Shown: positions 33,838 through 43,334, numbered from the stretch's first letter. The stretch is 64,000 nucleotides of DNA from WS-2 sp036507005 (GCA_036507005.1 DASXQT010000080.1:17096-81095), one strand, 5' to 3'. Program-made: numbers and translations. The notes: a model not told the origin generated them from the sequence alone.

Positions 33838-36660
33838 ATGCGTCGCATCGCGCTGCTCGCTGCTTTGGGGGTGCTCGCCCTCGGGCTCGGCATCGCTCCC
33901 CGCCATCTCGCCTCGCGGACCGCGACCAGCCCCTCGTTCGTCCACTTCGAGAGCGCCCACGTCCACCCGGCCGTCCTGACGCCCGCCAAGAACCGGCTGC
34001 TGGTCGTCAACACGCCGGACGGCTACCTGCGCGTGTTCGACGTCGCGAGCGAGGACCACCCGGTCAAGGTGGACGACGTCCCGGTCGGCCTCGAGCCGGT
34101 CTCGGTGGCCTGCCTGAGCGACAGCGAGGCGTGGGTGGTCAACAACCTCTCGGACGACGTGAGCATCGTGAACCTCAACACGCTCCACGTGCGCGCCACG
34201 CTGCGCGTGGGGGACGAGCCCGCCGACGTGGTGTTCGCCAACGGGAACGCGTACGTGAGCGTGTCCCAGGAGGACGTGGTCAAGGTCTACGACCCCGCCA
34301 CGCTCGCCCTGCTCCAGACCATCCCGATCAACGGCCGCATGCCGCGGGCGCTTGCGAGGCTCACAGACGGGAGCAAGGTCTACGTGGCGTCCTTCCTGGG
34401 CGGGAACATGACCACGGTGCTGAGCCCGGCCGAAGTGCCGCCCGACTCCCTGCCGGTCGACCCCGACATGCCGATGGACCCGGGCCTGCCGCCTCCGCCC
34501 AACGTCGGGCTGATCGTCAACCGGATCGGCGCCAACTTGTTCGACATGTACGGCAACCTGTGGACCTCGAAGGTGCCCTACGACCTGTACGACGTGGACG
34601 TGGCGGAGATCCTCACCTCCGACAACTCGATCGCGCGCACCTTCGGCGGCATGAGCAGCACCAACATGGGCCTGGCGGTGAGCCCGACGAACGGCCGCAT
34701 CGCGCTGAGCGGCACCGAGTCGCGCAACATCTTCCGCTTCGAGCCGCGGGTCACGGGCTACCTGGTTGAGACCGTGATCTCGTTCGTCAGCCAGTCGACC
34801 GGGATCGTCTCGCAACGCCGGCTCGACCCGCACATCAACTACGACGTGGTGCCGGGGACCCAGGCCGAGGCCGACTCGGCGATCGGGATCCCGACCGGGC
34901 TCGCGTACTCCGGGGACGGGCTCAAGGCCTACGTCACCTCGTTCGCGACCAACAAGCTCGCGGTCGTGAACCCCGGGGGCGGCACGTTCTCCTCGGTGGT
35001 GGCGCGCGTGCCCACGGTGGCGGGCCCGACCGGCATCGTCGTGGACGACGCGCGCCACCGCCTCTACGTGGTGGGCCGCTTCCACAACCAGCTCGAGACC
35101 ATCCAGGCCGACTCGCTCAAGGCCCTCCACGTCGCGAAGATCGGCTTCGATCCCACGCCCGACGCGATCGTGAACGGGCGCAAGTTCCTCTACAACGGCT
35201 CGACCTCGGGCCACGGCGACCAGGCGTGCGCCACCTGCCACCTGTTCGGGGACTCCGACTTCGAGTCCTGGGACCTCGGCAATCCGTTCGGCGCCTACGT
35301 GCCCGCGCCCAATCCCAACCCGCACGGCCTCGAGGGTTTCCATCCCATGAAGGGGCCGATGTTCACCCAGTCCCTCAAGGGCCTCGGGGGCACCGAGCCG
35401 CTCCACTGGCGCGGTGACCGCGTGAACCTGACGGCGTTCAACGGCGCCTTCGCGTCCCTCCAGGGCCGCGCCGACGTGCTCGCGGACAGCGAGATGGCGG
35501 CGCTCGGCGAGTTCGTGATGCCGCTCACCTATCCGCCCAATCCGAACGAGAACCTGGACCGCACCCTGCCGGATGCGCCTCCCGGCTCGCCGAGCGCGCT
35601 GCGCGGGCAGGACTTCTTCTTCAACTTCCCGCTCGACTCGACCGGGCGCACGTGCAACTCGTGCCATACGGCGACCGCCTTCGGCCCGGGGACCAACCAC
35701 GAGATGGTGGCGGGCGACAGCATCGGCGAGGATCAGGACCTCAAGGTTCCGCAGCTCCGGAACCTCTACAAGAAGATCGGGTTCAGCGACCAGCCCAGCG
35801 TGACCAACAAGCGCGGGTTCGGGCTCCTGCACGACGGCTCGATGGACAACCTCGCCAACCTGCTGCGCAGCGGCCACACGCTGCCCTTCAGCTTCGGCGC
35901 CACGCCCGAGAGCGCCGACGCCAACCGCGCCGACCTCGAGGCGTACCTCCTGAGCTTCGACACCGGCATCGCGCCCGCGGTCGGCTACCAGCTCACCTTC
36001 GACGGAGCCAACAACTCCGACCCCACGGCGCTCGCGCGCCTCGACACGCTGCGCGGCCAGGCCGCGGCCGGGAACTGCGACCTGATCGCCAAGGGCCGCG
36101 TGAACGGCCAGGCGCGCGGCTGGGTCTACCAGGGCTCGGACCTGTGGAAGGCCGACAAGGCGGCGGAATCCGATCTCGCCACCGCGTCGCTGGTCGCGCT
36201 CGCCGGGCTCGGCAGCGAGGTCACGGTGAGCGGCGTCCCGCCCGGCAGTGGTTCGCGCATGGGCATCGACCGCGACTGCGACAGCTACCTCGACGGCGAC
36301 GAGCGCGACGCCAACAGCAACCCCGGCGATCCCAACTCGACCCCGCTCAACGTGGGGGTCGAGCCCGGCCCGGCGCGCGGCGACTTCGCCCTGCGCGCGA
36401 TCAAGCCCAATCCGTTCCGCGGCGCGCTCGAGGTGGCGTTCACGCTCGGCCGGCGCGGCCCGGTGGACCTCGCGATCTACGACGTGATGGGCCGCGAGGT
36501 GCGTGCGGTCGCGCGCGGCGCGTGGCTCGAGGCCGGCCCGCAGAGCCTCACCTGGGACGGCCGCGACCGCGGCGGGCGCGCGGCGGGAGCGGGGCTCTAC
36601 TTCGTGCGGCTCAGGACCGAGCGCGCCACCTGGATGCGCCCGGTGGTGCGGGTGCGCTGA
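33838..36660 (+). CDS. YncE-like propeller / di-haem cytochrome fusion with FlgD-like CTD (copy 1)
   Basis: 940 residues. After a signal peptide, residues ~40-440 form a YVTN-type propeller (L-L-V-V-N-T-P-D-G-Y-L-R-V-F-D, V-N-N-L-S-D-D-V-S-I-V-N). Two haem c sites follow: C464-A-T-C-H and C606-N-S-C-H, with the layout of di-haem cytochrome c peroxidase/MauG-like domains (F-x-P-M-K-G-P-M, S-A-L-R-G-Q-D-F-F, V-P-Q-L-R-N-L-Y-K-K-I-G-F). The last ~95 residues are a FlgD-like CTD (K-P-N-P-F-R, G-R-E-V-R-A-V, W-D-G-R-D, G-L-Y-F-V-R-L). It is likely a surface-exposed redox protein. It may reduce peroxide or oxidise an exported substrate; this is not proven. A strong terminator follows. Confidence 0.85.
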   Translation: MRRIALLAALGVLALGLGIAPRHLASRTATSPSFVHFESAHVHPAVLTPAKNRLLVVNTPDGYLRVFDVASEDHPVKVDDVPVGLEPVSVACLSDSEAWVVNNLSDDVSIVNLNTLHVRATLRVGDEPADVVFANGNAYVSVSQEDVVKVYDPATLALLQTIPINGRMPRALARLTDGSKVYVASFLGGNMTTVLSPAEVPPDSLPVDPDMPMDPGLPPPPNVGLIVNRIGANLFDMYGNLWTSKVPYDLYDVDVAEILTSDNSIARTFGGMSSTNMGLAVSPTNGRIALSGTESRNIFRFEPRVTGYLVETVISFVSQSTGIVSQRRLDPHINYDVVPGTQAEADSAIGIPTGLAYSGDGLKAYVTSFATNKLAVVNPGGGTFSSVVARVPTVAGPTGIVVDDARHRLYVVGRFHNQLETIQADSLKALHVAKIGFDPTPDAIVNGRKFLYNGSTSGHGDQACATCHLFGDSDFESWDLGNPFGAYVPAPNPNPHGLEGFHPMKGPMFTQSLKGLGGTEPLHWRGDRVNLTAFNGAFASLQGRADVLADSEMAALGEFVMPLTYPPNPNENLDRTLPDAPPGSPSALRGQDFFFNFPLDSTGRTCNSCHTATAFGPGTNHEMVAGDSIGEDQDLKVPQLRNLYKKIGFSDQPSVTNKRGFGLLHDGSMDNLANLLRSGHTLPFSFGATPESADANRADLEAYLLSFDTGIAPAVGYQLTFDGANNSDPTALARLDTLRGQAAAGNCDLIAKGRVNGQARGWVYQGSDLWKADKAAESDLATASLVALAGLGSEVTVSGVPPGSGSRMGIDRDCDSYLDGDERDANSNPGDPNSTPLNVGVEPGPARGDFALRAIKPNPFRGALEVAFTLGRRGPVDLAIYDVMGREVRAVARGAWLEAGPQSLTWDGRDRGGRAAGAGLYFVRLRTERATWMRPVVRVR

Positions 36661-36695
36661 TCTTTCTTCCCACGGCGCGGCCCCTTGCCGCGCGC

Positions 36696-36735
36696 GACCG
36701 CCCGGGAGCGTCTCGCACCCGGGCGGTCCGCTTTT
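36696..36735 (+). terminator. Rho-independent terminator
   Basis: An 11-bp perfect stem, GACCGCCCGGG (36696-36706) with CCCGGGCGGTC (36718-36728), an 11-nt loop, then cgcTTTT. It lies 35 nt after the copy 1 stop. Confidence 0.8.
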
Positions 36736-36742
36736 GGCGCCG

Positions 36743-37378
36743 CTACGCCCCCGACTCCTGCATCTCGAACACGCGCGACGCGGCCACCGCCCCGAGGATC
36801 GGGCCGACGACGTAGAACCACGCGTTCGCGAGCGACCCCTTGGCCACGACCGCGGCGACCAGGATGGGTCCCAGTCCCACGGCCGGGTTGAATGCGCCGC
36901 CCGAGGCCGGACCGCCCGCGAAGGCGCCGGCCGTGATGGTGAAGCCGATCGCGAGGCCGAAATACGAGTTCCCGGCGGTGCGCTTCGAGGTCGCGACGTT
37001 GAGCACCACGAGGCAGAGCGCGAACGTGTAGAAGAACTCGACCGCCAGGACCTGGAAGATCGTGGAGGTCGGAGCGGGCGCGGGAGCGAACGGGTTGCCG
37101 AGCACCCAGTCGCCTACCACGGCGGCCGCGACCGCGCCCGCGAGCTGCGCGACGAAGTACGGTACGAGGTCCGGGCCCGGGAGCTTTCGGCACAGCAGCG
37201 CGGCGATCGAGACCGCGGGGTTGTAGTGGGCGCCGGAGATGGGTCCGCCCATGTAGACCATCACCATGAGCGCCGCGCCGATCGCGACCGGAGCGAACGG
37301 CGAGCCCGCGCCGGCCGTGAGGCAGACGGTGAGGACGAGGAAGAACGTCCCGATGAACTCGGTCACGTATCTCTTCAT
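36743..37378 (-). CDS. MIP-family aquaporin / glycerol-type channel
   Basis: 211 residues with six hydrophobic helices. Both N-P-A half-helix motifs are present, G-A-H-Y-N-P-A-V-S and G-G-A-F-N-P-A-V-G, and the N-terminus is F-I-G-T-F-F-L-V-L. The size and spacing fit aquaporin Z-type water channels; selectivity cannot be settled without a structure comparison. The start ATG 37378 has GGAGGT at proper spacing. A GTG 12 nt upstream is in frame but less likely. Lies between the two haem-propeller paralogs, on the opposite strand. Confidence 0.9.
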   Translation of the reverse strand: MKRYVTEFIGTFFLVLTVCLTAGAGSPFAPVAIGAALMVMVYMGGPISGAHYNPAVSIAALLCRKLPGPDLVPYFVAQLAGAVAAAVVGDWVLGNPFAPAPAPTSTIFQVLAVEFFYTFALCLVVLNVATSKRTAGNSYFGLAIGFTITAGAFAGGPASGGAFNPAVGLGPILVAAVVAKGSLANAWFYVVGPILGAVAASRVFEMQESGA

Positions 37379-37507
37379 GGCGACCTCCACGAGGGTCCAC
37401 GGCGATCGACGCCGTCGCGCCGCCGCCCGCGCCGCGCTCGGGCGGCACCGTGTGGGGCGGCAGGGTAGCCGCGCAGCCCGGCTCCCTCAAACGCGATGCC
37501 CGGCGCC

Positions 37508-37551
37508 CAGCCCGTGATATCCTTCTCGGGCTGACACGTGGCTGAGCCACG
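37508..37551 (+). promoter_or_regulatory. Two inverted repeats in the leader of haem-propeller copy 2
   Basis: CAGCCCG/CGGGCTG (37508-37533, 12-nt loop containing TGATAT) and CGTGG/CCACG (37537-37551) stand next to each other 45-90 nt before the ATG. They could be an operator or an mRNA leader structure; I cannot tell which. Confidence 0.35.
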
Positions 37552-37594
37552 GACTTGGCCGCGACGTTTCCCCCAACGCCTGCGAGGTCAAAGC

Positions 37595-40405
37595 ATGCGT
37601 CGTCTCTTCCCCGTCCTCGCCGCCGCCCTCCTGGTCGCCGGGATCGCGTCCGTTCCCCGCCACCTCGAATCGCGCGCCGCCGTCGCACCCGACTTCGCCC
37701 ACTTCGAGAGCGCGCACGTCCATCCCGCCGCCCTCACGCCCAGCGGCGACCGGCTGCTGGTGGTGAACACCTCCGACGGCAGGCTCGCGGTGTTCGACGT
37801 GACCGGCGCGCACCCGGTCCGCACCGCCGAGATCGCGGTGGGCCTCGAGCCGGTCTCGGTCGCGGCCGCGAGCGACAGCGAGGCGTGGGTCGTGAACCAG
37901 CTCTCGGACGACGTGAGCATCGTCGACCTCGAGACCCTCCACGTGCGCGCCACGCTGCGCGTGCGGGACGAGCCCGCCGACGTGGTGTTCGCCAACGGCG
38001 ATGCCTACGTGAGCGTCTCCCAGGCCGACGTGGTGCGCGTGTACGATCCCAAGACGCTCGCGCTCCTCGCCACGATCCCGATCGACAGCCGCATGCCGCG
38101 CGCCCTGGCGAAGAGCGCCGACGGGACGCGGGTCTTCGTCACCGGCTTCCACGCCGGCAACCGCACGTCGGTGCTGTCCGAGGCCGAGGCCGGTGACTCG
38201 CTGCCGCCCCCCAACCCGCCCAGGAGCCCGAGCCTGCCGCCCGCCCCCAAGGTGGGGCTCATCATCCAGCAGCTCGCGAACGGCAACTGGGTCGACGAGA
38301 CCGGCCGCCTGTGGAGCGCCAAGGCGCGCTACACCGTGCTGGACGCCGACCTGAGCGAGATCTCCACCGCGACCCGCTCCGTGTCCCGCACCTTCGGGGG
38401 CATCGGCACGGTGAACTTCGCGCTCGCCGCGAGCGCGTCGGGCACGGTGGCCGTGACCGCGACCGAGGCGCGCAACCTCACGCGCTTCGAGCCCAACGTG
38501 CGGGGCCACATGGTGGACACGCGCGCGGCCTACGTCGCGAGCGGCGGGACCGTGACGCTCAGCAACCTCGACCCGCACGTCGACTACGCGATCACGCCCG
38601 GGCCGCAGAGCGAGCGCGATTCCGCGATCGGGATCCCGAGCGGCGCCGCCTGGTCGGCCGACGGCCGGCGCCTCTACGTGACCTCGCTCGCGAGCGACAA
38701 GATCGCGGTGCTCGATCCCGCTCAGCCCAACGTGGTGCTGGCGCGCGTGCCCGTGGTGGCCGGGCCGACCGGGATCGTCGCCGACGACGCGCGCGGGCGA
38801 CTCTACGTGGTGGGCCGGTTCCACAACCAGCTCCAGACCCTGTCGAGCGCAGACTTCTCGCAGATCGGGCTCGCCTCGATCGGCTTCGATCCCACGCCCG
38901 ACGCGATCGTGAACGGCCGGAAGTTCTTCTACGGCGGCTTCACCTCGGGCCACGGCGATCAGGCGTGCGCCACCTGCCACCTGTTCGGCGACTTCGACAA
39001 CATCGCCTGGGACCTCGGCAACCCGCAGGGCACGATGCAGCCCGTCAACACCACCGGGCAGCAGGACCCGCTCATCCAGTCGAGCGTCCATCCGATGAAG
39101 GGGCCGATGACCACGCAGAGCCTGCGCGGGCTCCCGCCCACGGGCATGTTCCACTGGCGCGCCGACCGGCTGAACCTCGACGCGTTCAACCCGGCGTTCG
39201 TGAACCTGATGGGGCGCGCGGGCGCGCTCGCCGACAGCGAGATGGCGGCGTTCGACGACTTCGTGCTGCCGCTCGCCTACCCGCCCAACCCGAACCAGTT
39301 CCTCGATCGCACGCTGCCGGGCGACGCCGGGGCTTCCGCCACGCCCAGCGCCAAGCGCGGGCAGAGCTTCTTCATGACCGTGGCGGTGGACGGGGGCGCG
39401 CTCACCTGCAACCAGTGCCACGGAGCGGGGAGCTTCGGGCCCGGGACCAACGGCCAGATCATCGATCGCTTCGCGCTCCAGGAGGCGCAGGACATGAAGG
39501 TCCCGCAGCTCCGAAACATGTACAAGAAGACCGGCTTCACCGATCAGCCCGGGGCCGTGAACAAGCGGGGCTTCGGATTCACGCACAACGGCGCGGTCGA
39601 CAATCTCTTCGACTTCCTCCAGTTCCCGGGCTTCAACTTCGGCAGCCCGCAGTCCGCGGCCGACGCCAAGCGGCGCGACGTCGAACAGTTCCTGCTGTGC
39701 TTCGACACCGGGATCGCCCCCGCGGTGGGCTGCGAGGTCACGTTCGCGGGCGCGAACGACTCCGATCCCACGCTGGTCGCGCGCCTCGACACGCTGGCCG
39801 GGCAGGCCGGCCTCGGCTATTGCGACCTGGTGGCGAAGGGCCGCGTGAGCGGCCAGCCGCGCGGCTGGCTCTACGTGGGCGGAGGGATGTGGCGCCCGGA
39901 CAAGCAGGCCGAGGGCGACATCGCGACCGCGACGCTGCGCGCGCTGGGCGGGCCGGGGAGCGAGGTCACGGTGCGCGGCGTGCCGCCCGGCAGCGGCACG
40001 CGCATGGGGCTCGACCGCGACCGCGACGGCTACAGAGATGGCGACGAGCTGGACGCGGGCAGCGACCCCGGCAACCCGCGCTCCACGCCCGCCAACGTGG
40101 CGGTCGAGCCGGCGGCCGCGCGCGAGGAGTTCGCGCTGCGGTCGATCGGGCCCAACCCGTTCCGATCCGGGCTCGAGGTGGCGTTCACACTCGGCCGCGC
40201 CGGCGCGGTGGACCTCGCGGTGTACGACGCGCTCGGGCGCGAGGTGCGCGCCGTGGCGCGCGGGATGCGCTTCGACGCCGGGCCGCAGAGCCTGGCCTGG
40301 GACGGCCGCGACGCGCGCGGGAGGGAGGCGGGCGCGGGCATCTACTTCGTGCGGCTCAGGACCGAGCGCGCGACCTGGACGCGCGTGGTGATGCGGGTGA
40401 GGTAG
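37595..40405 (+). CDS. YncE-like propeller / di-haem cytochrome fusion with FlgD-like CTD (copy 2)
   Basis: 936 residues, a clear paralog of the gene at 33838 with the same order: leader, YVTN propeller, haem sites C458-A-T-C-H and C605-N-Q-C-H, and FlgD-like CTD (G-P-N-P-F-R, W-D-G-R-D, G-I-Y-F-V-R-L). GAGGT lies 8 nt before ATG 37595. The H-F-E-S-A-H-V-H-P-A segment after the leader is almost identical in both. Differences concentrate in a Pro-rich propeller loop near residue 205. The copies probably perform related extracellular redox jobs, or one has been retuned for a different partner. Confidence 0.85.
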   Translation: MRRLFPVLAAALLVAGIASVPRHLESRAAVAPDFAHFESAHVHPAALTPSGDRLLVVNTSDGRLAVFDVTGAHPVRTAEIAVGLEPVSVAAASDSEAWVVNQLSDDVSIVDLETLHVRATLRVRDEPADVVFANGDAYVSVSQADVVRVYDPKTLALLATIPIDSRMPRALAKSADGTRVFVTGFHAGNRTSVLSEAEAGDSLPPPNPPRSPSLPPAPKVGLIIQQLANGNWVDETGRLWSAKARYTVLDADLSEISTATRSVSRTFGGIGTVNFALAASASGTVAVTATEARNLTRFEPNVRGHMVDTRAAYVASGGTVTLSNLDPHVDYAITPGPQSERDSAIGIPSGAAWSADGRRLYVTSLASDKIAVLDPAQPNVVLARVPVVAGPTGIVADDARGRLYVVGRFHNQLQTLSSADFSQIGLASIGFDPTPDAIVNGRKFFYGGFTSGHGDQACATCHLFGDFDNIAWDLGNPQGTMQPVNTTGQQDPLIQSSVHPMKGPMTTQSLRGLPPTGMFHWRADRLNLDAFNPAFVNLMGRAGALADSEMAAFDDFVLPLAYPPNPNQFLDRTLPGDAGASATPSAKRGQSFFMTVAVDGGALTCNQCHGAGSFGPGTNGQIIDRFALQEAQDMKVPQLRNMYKKTGFTDQPGAVNKRGFGFTHNGAVDNLFDFLQFPGFNFGSPQSAADAKRRDVEQFLLCFDTGIAPAVGCEVTFAGANDSDPTLVARLDTLAGQAGLGYCDLVAKGRVSGQPRGWLYVGGGMWRPDKQAEGDIATATLRALGGPGSEVTVRGVPPGSGTRMGLDRDRDGYRDGDELDAGSDPGNPRSTPANVAVEPAAAREEFALRSIGPNPFRSGLEVAFTLGRAGAVDLAVYDALGREVRAVARGMRFDAGPQSLAWDGRDARGREAGAGIYFVRLRTERATWTRVVMRVR

Positions 40406-40408
40406 GAG

Positions 40409-40425
40409 CGCCCGCCGGGCGGTTT
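40409..40425 (+). terminator. Weak GC hairpin
   Basis: CGCCC/GGGCG with a 3-nt loop, followed by gTTT, immediately after the copy 2 stop. Confidence 0.35.
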
Positions 40426-40582
40426 GACTCCACTCACTCCGTTCCGTGCCCCCAAACCCGCGCGTCAATTCGTCACGGGCGCGGCGAATTGCCTTGACGT
40501 TCGGACAGGCGTTCCCGAGACTTCGACCACCCCCTCATAGCTGAGCCGCGTCCGCTGTGCCGCCCTCGCCAAGGAGCCGCCC

Positions 40583-41317
40583 ATGCGATTCCGCTTCGGT
40601 GCCGCTCGTCCGGTTCGACTCGTCGCATTGCTGTTGATCGCCACCGCCCTCGCTCTTTCGAGCCAGCTCGCCCTGCCGCGCACCTACACCGCCGCGGGCG
40701 GGCCCGGAGGCACCCCCGATTTCGCAGGGAATCCGCCCTACAATCGCGATTGCAGCAGCTGTCACAACGGGGAGAAGACGGGGGTCCTCCGCGTCGTCGA
40801 CGCCGACCACAACCCGATCCCGACGTCCTACGTGCCCGGACAGAAGTACAGTTGGGTCGTGGAGCTCGGAGACGCCGATGCCGCCAAGGTACGGTGGGGA
40901 TACGAGCTGACCATCATGTGGGACTGCGGCAACCCGGAGCTCGCGAACCAGACCGCGGGCACGCTTGCGCCCGGGGACGACTATTCCAACCTGAAGGACG
41001 GAGTGATCGGGAACCCGCCGCAGCCGGATCCGAGCCGGAAGTTCCTCACCCACTATGGCGTGCGCGCGGGGGACTCGCACGTGGACGGAACGTTCGGCGG
41101 GCAGAGCCAGGGCGCGCACTGGCCGTTCAGCTGGACGGCGCCCGAGAAGACCGACCCGCCGTGCGGGGTCAAGATCTATCTCGTCGGCGTCTCGGCCGAC
41201 GGGGACAGCACCGCCCGCAACGACAACTCGTTCGCGGCCACCTTCCCGCTCTCGGTCAACAACCCGACTGCGGCGCGGCGCTCGACATGGGGCTGGGTCA
41301 AGAAGCTCTGGCGCTGA
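40583..41317 (+). CDS. Secreted choice-anchor V haem-binding-type protein with WGxxK tail
   Basis: 244 residues. Signal peptide 1-27, then a C57-S-S-C-H haem c motif and the choice-anchor V/Reelin-like sandwich (Y-V-P-G-Q-K-Y-S-W-V-V-E, W-G-Y-E-L-T-I-M, W-P-F-S-W-T-A-P). It is related to the domain in the gene at 62175. Unlike that protein, it has no FlgD CTD and ends S-T-W-G-W-V-K-K-L-W-R. It may be a monohaem surface protein; the electron partner is unknown. Confidence 0.75.
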   Translation: MRFRFGAARPVRLVALLLIATALALSSQLALPRTYTAAGGPGGTPDFAGNPPYNRDCSSCHNGEKTGVLRVVDADHNPIPTSYVPGQKYSWVVELGDADAAKVRWGYELTIMWDCGNPELANQTAGTLAPGDDYSNLKDGVIGNPPQPDPSRKFLTHYGVRAGDSHVDGTFGGQSQGAHWPFSWTAPEKTDPPCGVKIYLVGVSADGDSTARNDNSFAATFPLSVNNPTAARRSTWGWVKKLWR

Positions 41318-41323
41318 CGCGAA

Positions 41324-41364
41324 CCGGCCAGGAGCCCGCCGCCGAGCGCGACGGGCTCGGCCGG
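41324..41364. terminator. Long interrupted hairpin between convergent genes
   Basis: CCGGCC (41324-41329) plus AGCCCG (41333-41338) pair with CGGGCT (41352-41357) plus GGCCGG (41359-41364), in the gap between the choice-anchor gene and msrA. Confidence 0.5.
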
Positions 41365-41374
41365 GACTGAGAGG

Positions 41375-42052
41375 CTACTTCCCCTCGCCCTGCCGCCCCG
41401 GCTTCCCCCACAGCTCGGTGAGCCGCCGGTCGCGGCCGCAGCCGAAGCGGTAACCGTGGTATCGCACCGGGTCCTTCTTGTAGAAGTCCTGGTGGTACTC
41501 CTCGGCGGGCCAGAACTCCGTCGCGGCCACAATCCTGGTCACGATCGGCTTCTTGAAGCGATGGGGCGTGCTCTCGATCTGGCGCTTGGATTCCTCCGCG
41601 AGGCGCTTCTGGGTCGCGTCGTGGTAGAAGATCTCGGAGCGGTACTCGGGGCCGCGGTCGCAGAACTGGCCGCCCGTGTCGGTGGGATCCACGTTGTGCC
41701 AGAAGTAGTCGAGGAGCTGCGCGTACGTGATCTGCCGCGGGTCGTAGGTGATCTGCACCGACTCGGCGTGGCCCGTGGTCTTGGACGACACCTGGTCGTA
41801 GGTGGGGTTGCGCTCCGGTCCGCCGGTGTAACCCGAGATCACGGAGACGACGCCCGGCAATCCCTCGAACGCGGTCTCCATGCACCAGAAGCAGCCGCCC
41901 GCGAAGGTGGCTTTCTCGGTGGTGGCCGCCGTGCTCGTGCCCGGAGCGGCGCCCGCGGGACCGGTGCCCTTCGCGGGGCCGGCGCCCGCGGCGTGGGCGA
42001 CGGCGAAGCTCGAGTGGATCAGCAGCGCGGACAGCAGGGTGGGGATTCGCAT
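41375..42052 (-). CDS. msrA: Exported peptide-methionine (S)-S-oxide reductase MsrA (copy 1)
   Basis: 225 residues from ATG 42052, with GGAGGT upstream. Signal peptide 1-21, Gly/Ala/Pro linker to ~45, then a complete MsrA domain: G-G-C54-F-W-C-M-E (nucleophile C54), G-Y-T-G-G, E-S-V-Q-I-T-Y-D, F-W-H-N-V-D-P-T-D, G-x-Q-F-C-D-R-G and Y-H-Q-D-F-Y-K-K-D-P. It repairs oxidised methionine in exported proteins. It is a close paralog of the gene at 45470, including the same leader style. Confidence 0.95.
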   Translation of the reverse strand: MRIPTLLSALLIHSSFAVAHAAGAGPAKGTGPAGAAPGTSTAATTEKATFAGGCFWCMETAFEGLPGVVSVISGYTGGPERNPTYDQVSSKTTGHAESVQITYDPRQITYAQLLDYFWHNVDPTDTGGQFCDRGPEYRSEIFYHDATQKRLAEESKRQIESTPHRFKKPIVTRIVAATEFWPAEEYHQDFYKKDPVRYHGYRFGCGRDRRLTELWGKPGRQGEGK

Positions 42053-42279
42053 TCTGGCGGGACCTCCGGCGGGTGACATTCTCTTGTCTTTCACGGGGGC
42101 GGCCTCGCCAGCATGACGCATCGCGTGCGCGCGCGTGACAGGAAAAATGCGCCCTCGCTGGATGCCCCGCCGGCTTCTCAACCGCGGGCGCGCGCGGGCC
42201 GATAACCCGGCCGCGGACGCCCGCGAACGCCCGCCGCGTCCGCGAGCCGCGGGGCGAGTGCCAACCGGAGGGCCGGAGG

Positions 42280-42840
42280 ATGGACCGCTATCAGCTGGAG
42301 CAGGTGATCAACGCGCAGCTCGATCCCGGCGAGGGCCTGCTGTGGAGCGGCGCCCCGAGCCCCGAGCGTCTCGCGCTCTCCGCCCTGCCCGCCGCGGTCT
42401 TCGGCATCCCGTTCACCGGCTTCGCGGCGTTCTGGATCTACATGGCGTACACGATGACCTCGCGATCCCCGGGCCTCGGCGGCGCGTGGGTGCTGTTCCC
42501 GCTCTTCGGCCTGCCCTTCCTCCTGATCGGGCTCGGGATCCTCACCGCGCCGCTCTGGGCGTACCTCGGCGCGGGGCGCACGGCCTACGCGGTGACGAAC
42601 CGGCGCGCGCTCATCATCTCGCGCGTCCTCTCCATCAACGTGAAGTCGTTCACCCACGACGAGATCCACGACCTGCAGCACGTGGAGCGCGGGGACGGCT
42701 CGGGCGACCTCTACTTCGCGAGCCGGGCGGTCCCCACGCGGCGCGGAACGCTGATGCAGAGGATCGGCTTCGTAGGGATCCCCGACGTCCGCAGCGTCGA
42801 GCAGCTGATCCGCAGCCGCCTCCAGCAGGACGCGGCGTAA
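42280..42840 (+). CDS. PH (bPH2) domain membrane protein
   Basis: 186 residues. Two hydrophobic helices (~34-58 and ~68-95) are followed by a bacterial PH-like domain with Y-A-V-T-N-R-R-A-L-I-I-S, the hallmark of bPH2/YdbT-like proteins, and G-D-L-Y-F-A-S-R. The N-terminus L-D-P-G-E-G-L-L-W-S-G is the usual 'GExxxWxG' entry. Function is unknown in the family, with membrane-associated binding suggested. GGAGG sits 8 nt before the ATG. Confidence 0.82.
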   Translation: MDRYQLEQVINAQLDPGEGLLWSGAPSPERLALSALPAAVFGIPFTGFAAFWIYMAYTMTSRSPGLGGAWVLFPLFGLPFLLIGLGILTAPLWAYLGAGRTAYAVTNRRALIISRVLSINVKSFTHDEIHDLQHVERGDGSGDLYFASRAVPTRRGTLMQRIGFVGIPDVRSVEQLIRSRLQQDAA

Positions 42841-42938
42841 CGCCCGCCGCGGCCGGGCCGAGGCGCATCGCTGGGTCGGCGGTCTTCCCCACACCCCGGA
42901 ATCAGTCCCACGCGGCCTCGGACCGATTGCAATCAAGT

Positions 42939-43318
42939 ATGATTATCATGCACGCCATGTTGACCCCCTCGACCCACCCGGTTCTCCCGCGCGCCGCGGC
43001 CGCCGCGATCGAGCGCGCGTGCGGTCTCGCCCCGGTCGTGGTGCTGCTCGGTGCGGTGCAACCGCGGCGCCCCGAGGTGCTCTACTGGCGCACGGCGAGC
43101 GGGCTGGAGGTGGATTTCGTGGTCGAGGCGCCCCGGCGCGTGCTGCCGATCGAGGTGAAGGCGGCCGCGCGGGTGGGCACCGCGGACGCGAGGAGACTCG
43201 ACATCTTCCTCGACGAGTATCGGGATCTCGCGGACGGAGCGCTGCTGCTCCACGGCGGCGCCGAGACCTATCGCGTCACGAAGCGCTGCTGGCCATGCCC
43301 TGGTGGCGGGTGTGCTGA
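42939..43318 (+). pseudogene. Remnant of a DUF4143-type AAA ATPase
   Basis: Only the C-terminal nuclease-like (DUF4143) end survives: E-V-L-Y-W-R-T-A-S-G-L-E-V-D-F-V-V, P-I-E-V-K-A, and a Leu-rich end with G-A-L-L-L-H-G-G. The AAA ATPase half is missing. Near nt 43280 the frame breaks: the expected end (L-A-M-P-W-W-R-V-C) appears in a different frame, stopping at 43318. It starts in an AT-rich patch (agtatgattatcatg) foreign to the surroundings. Intact relatives have ~380-420 residues. It is a decayed gene and unlikely to be functional. Confidence 0.7.
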
Positions 43319-43334
43319 ACGGCCCCGCGCGGCG

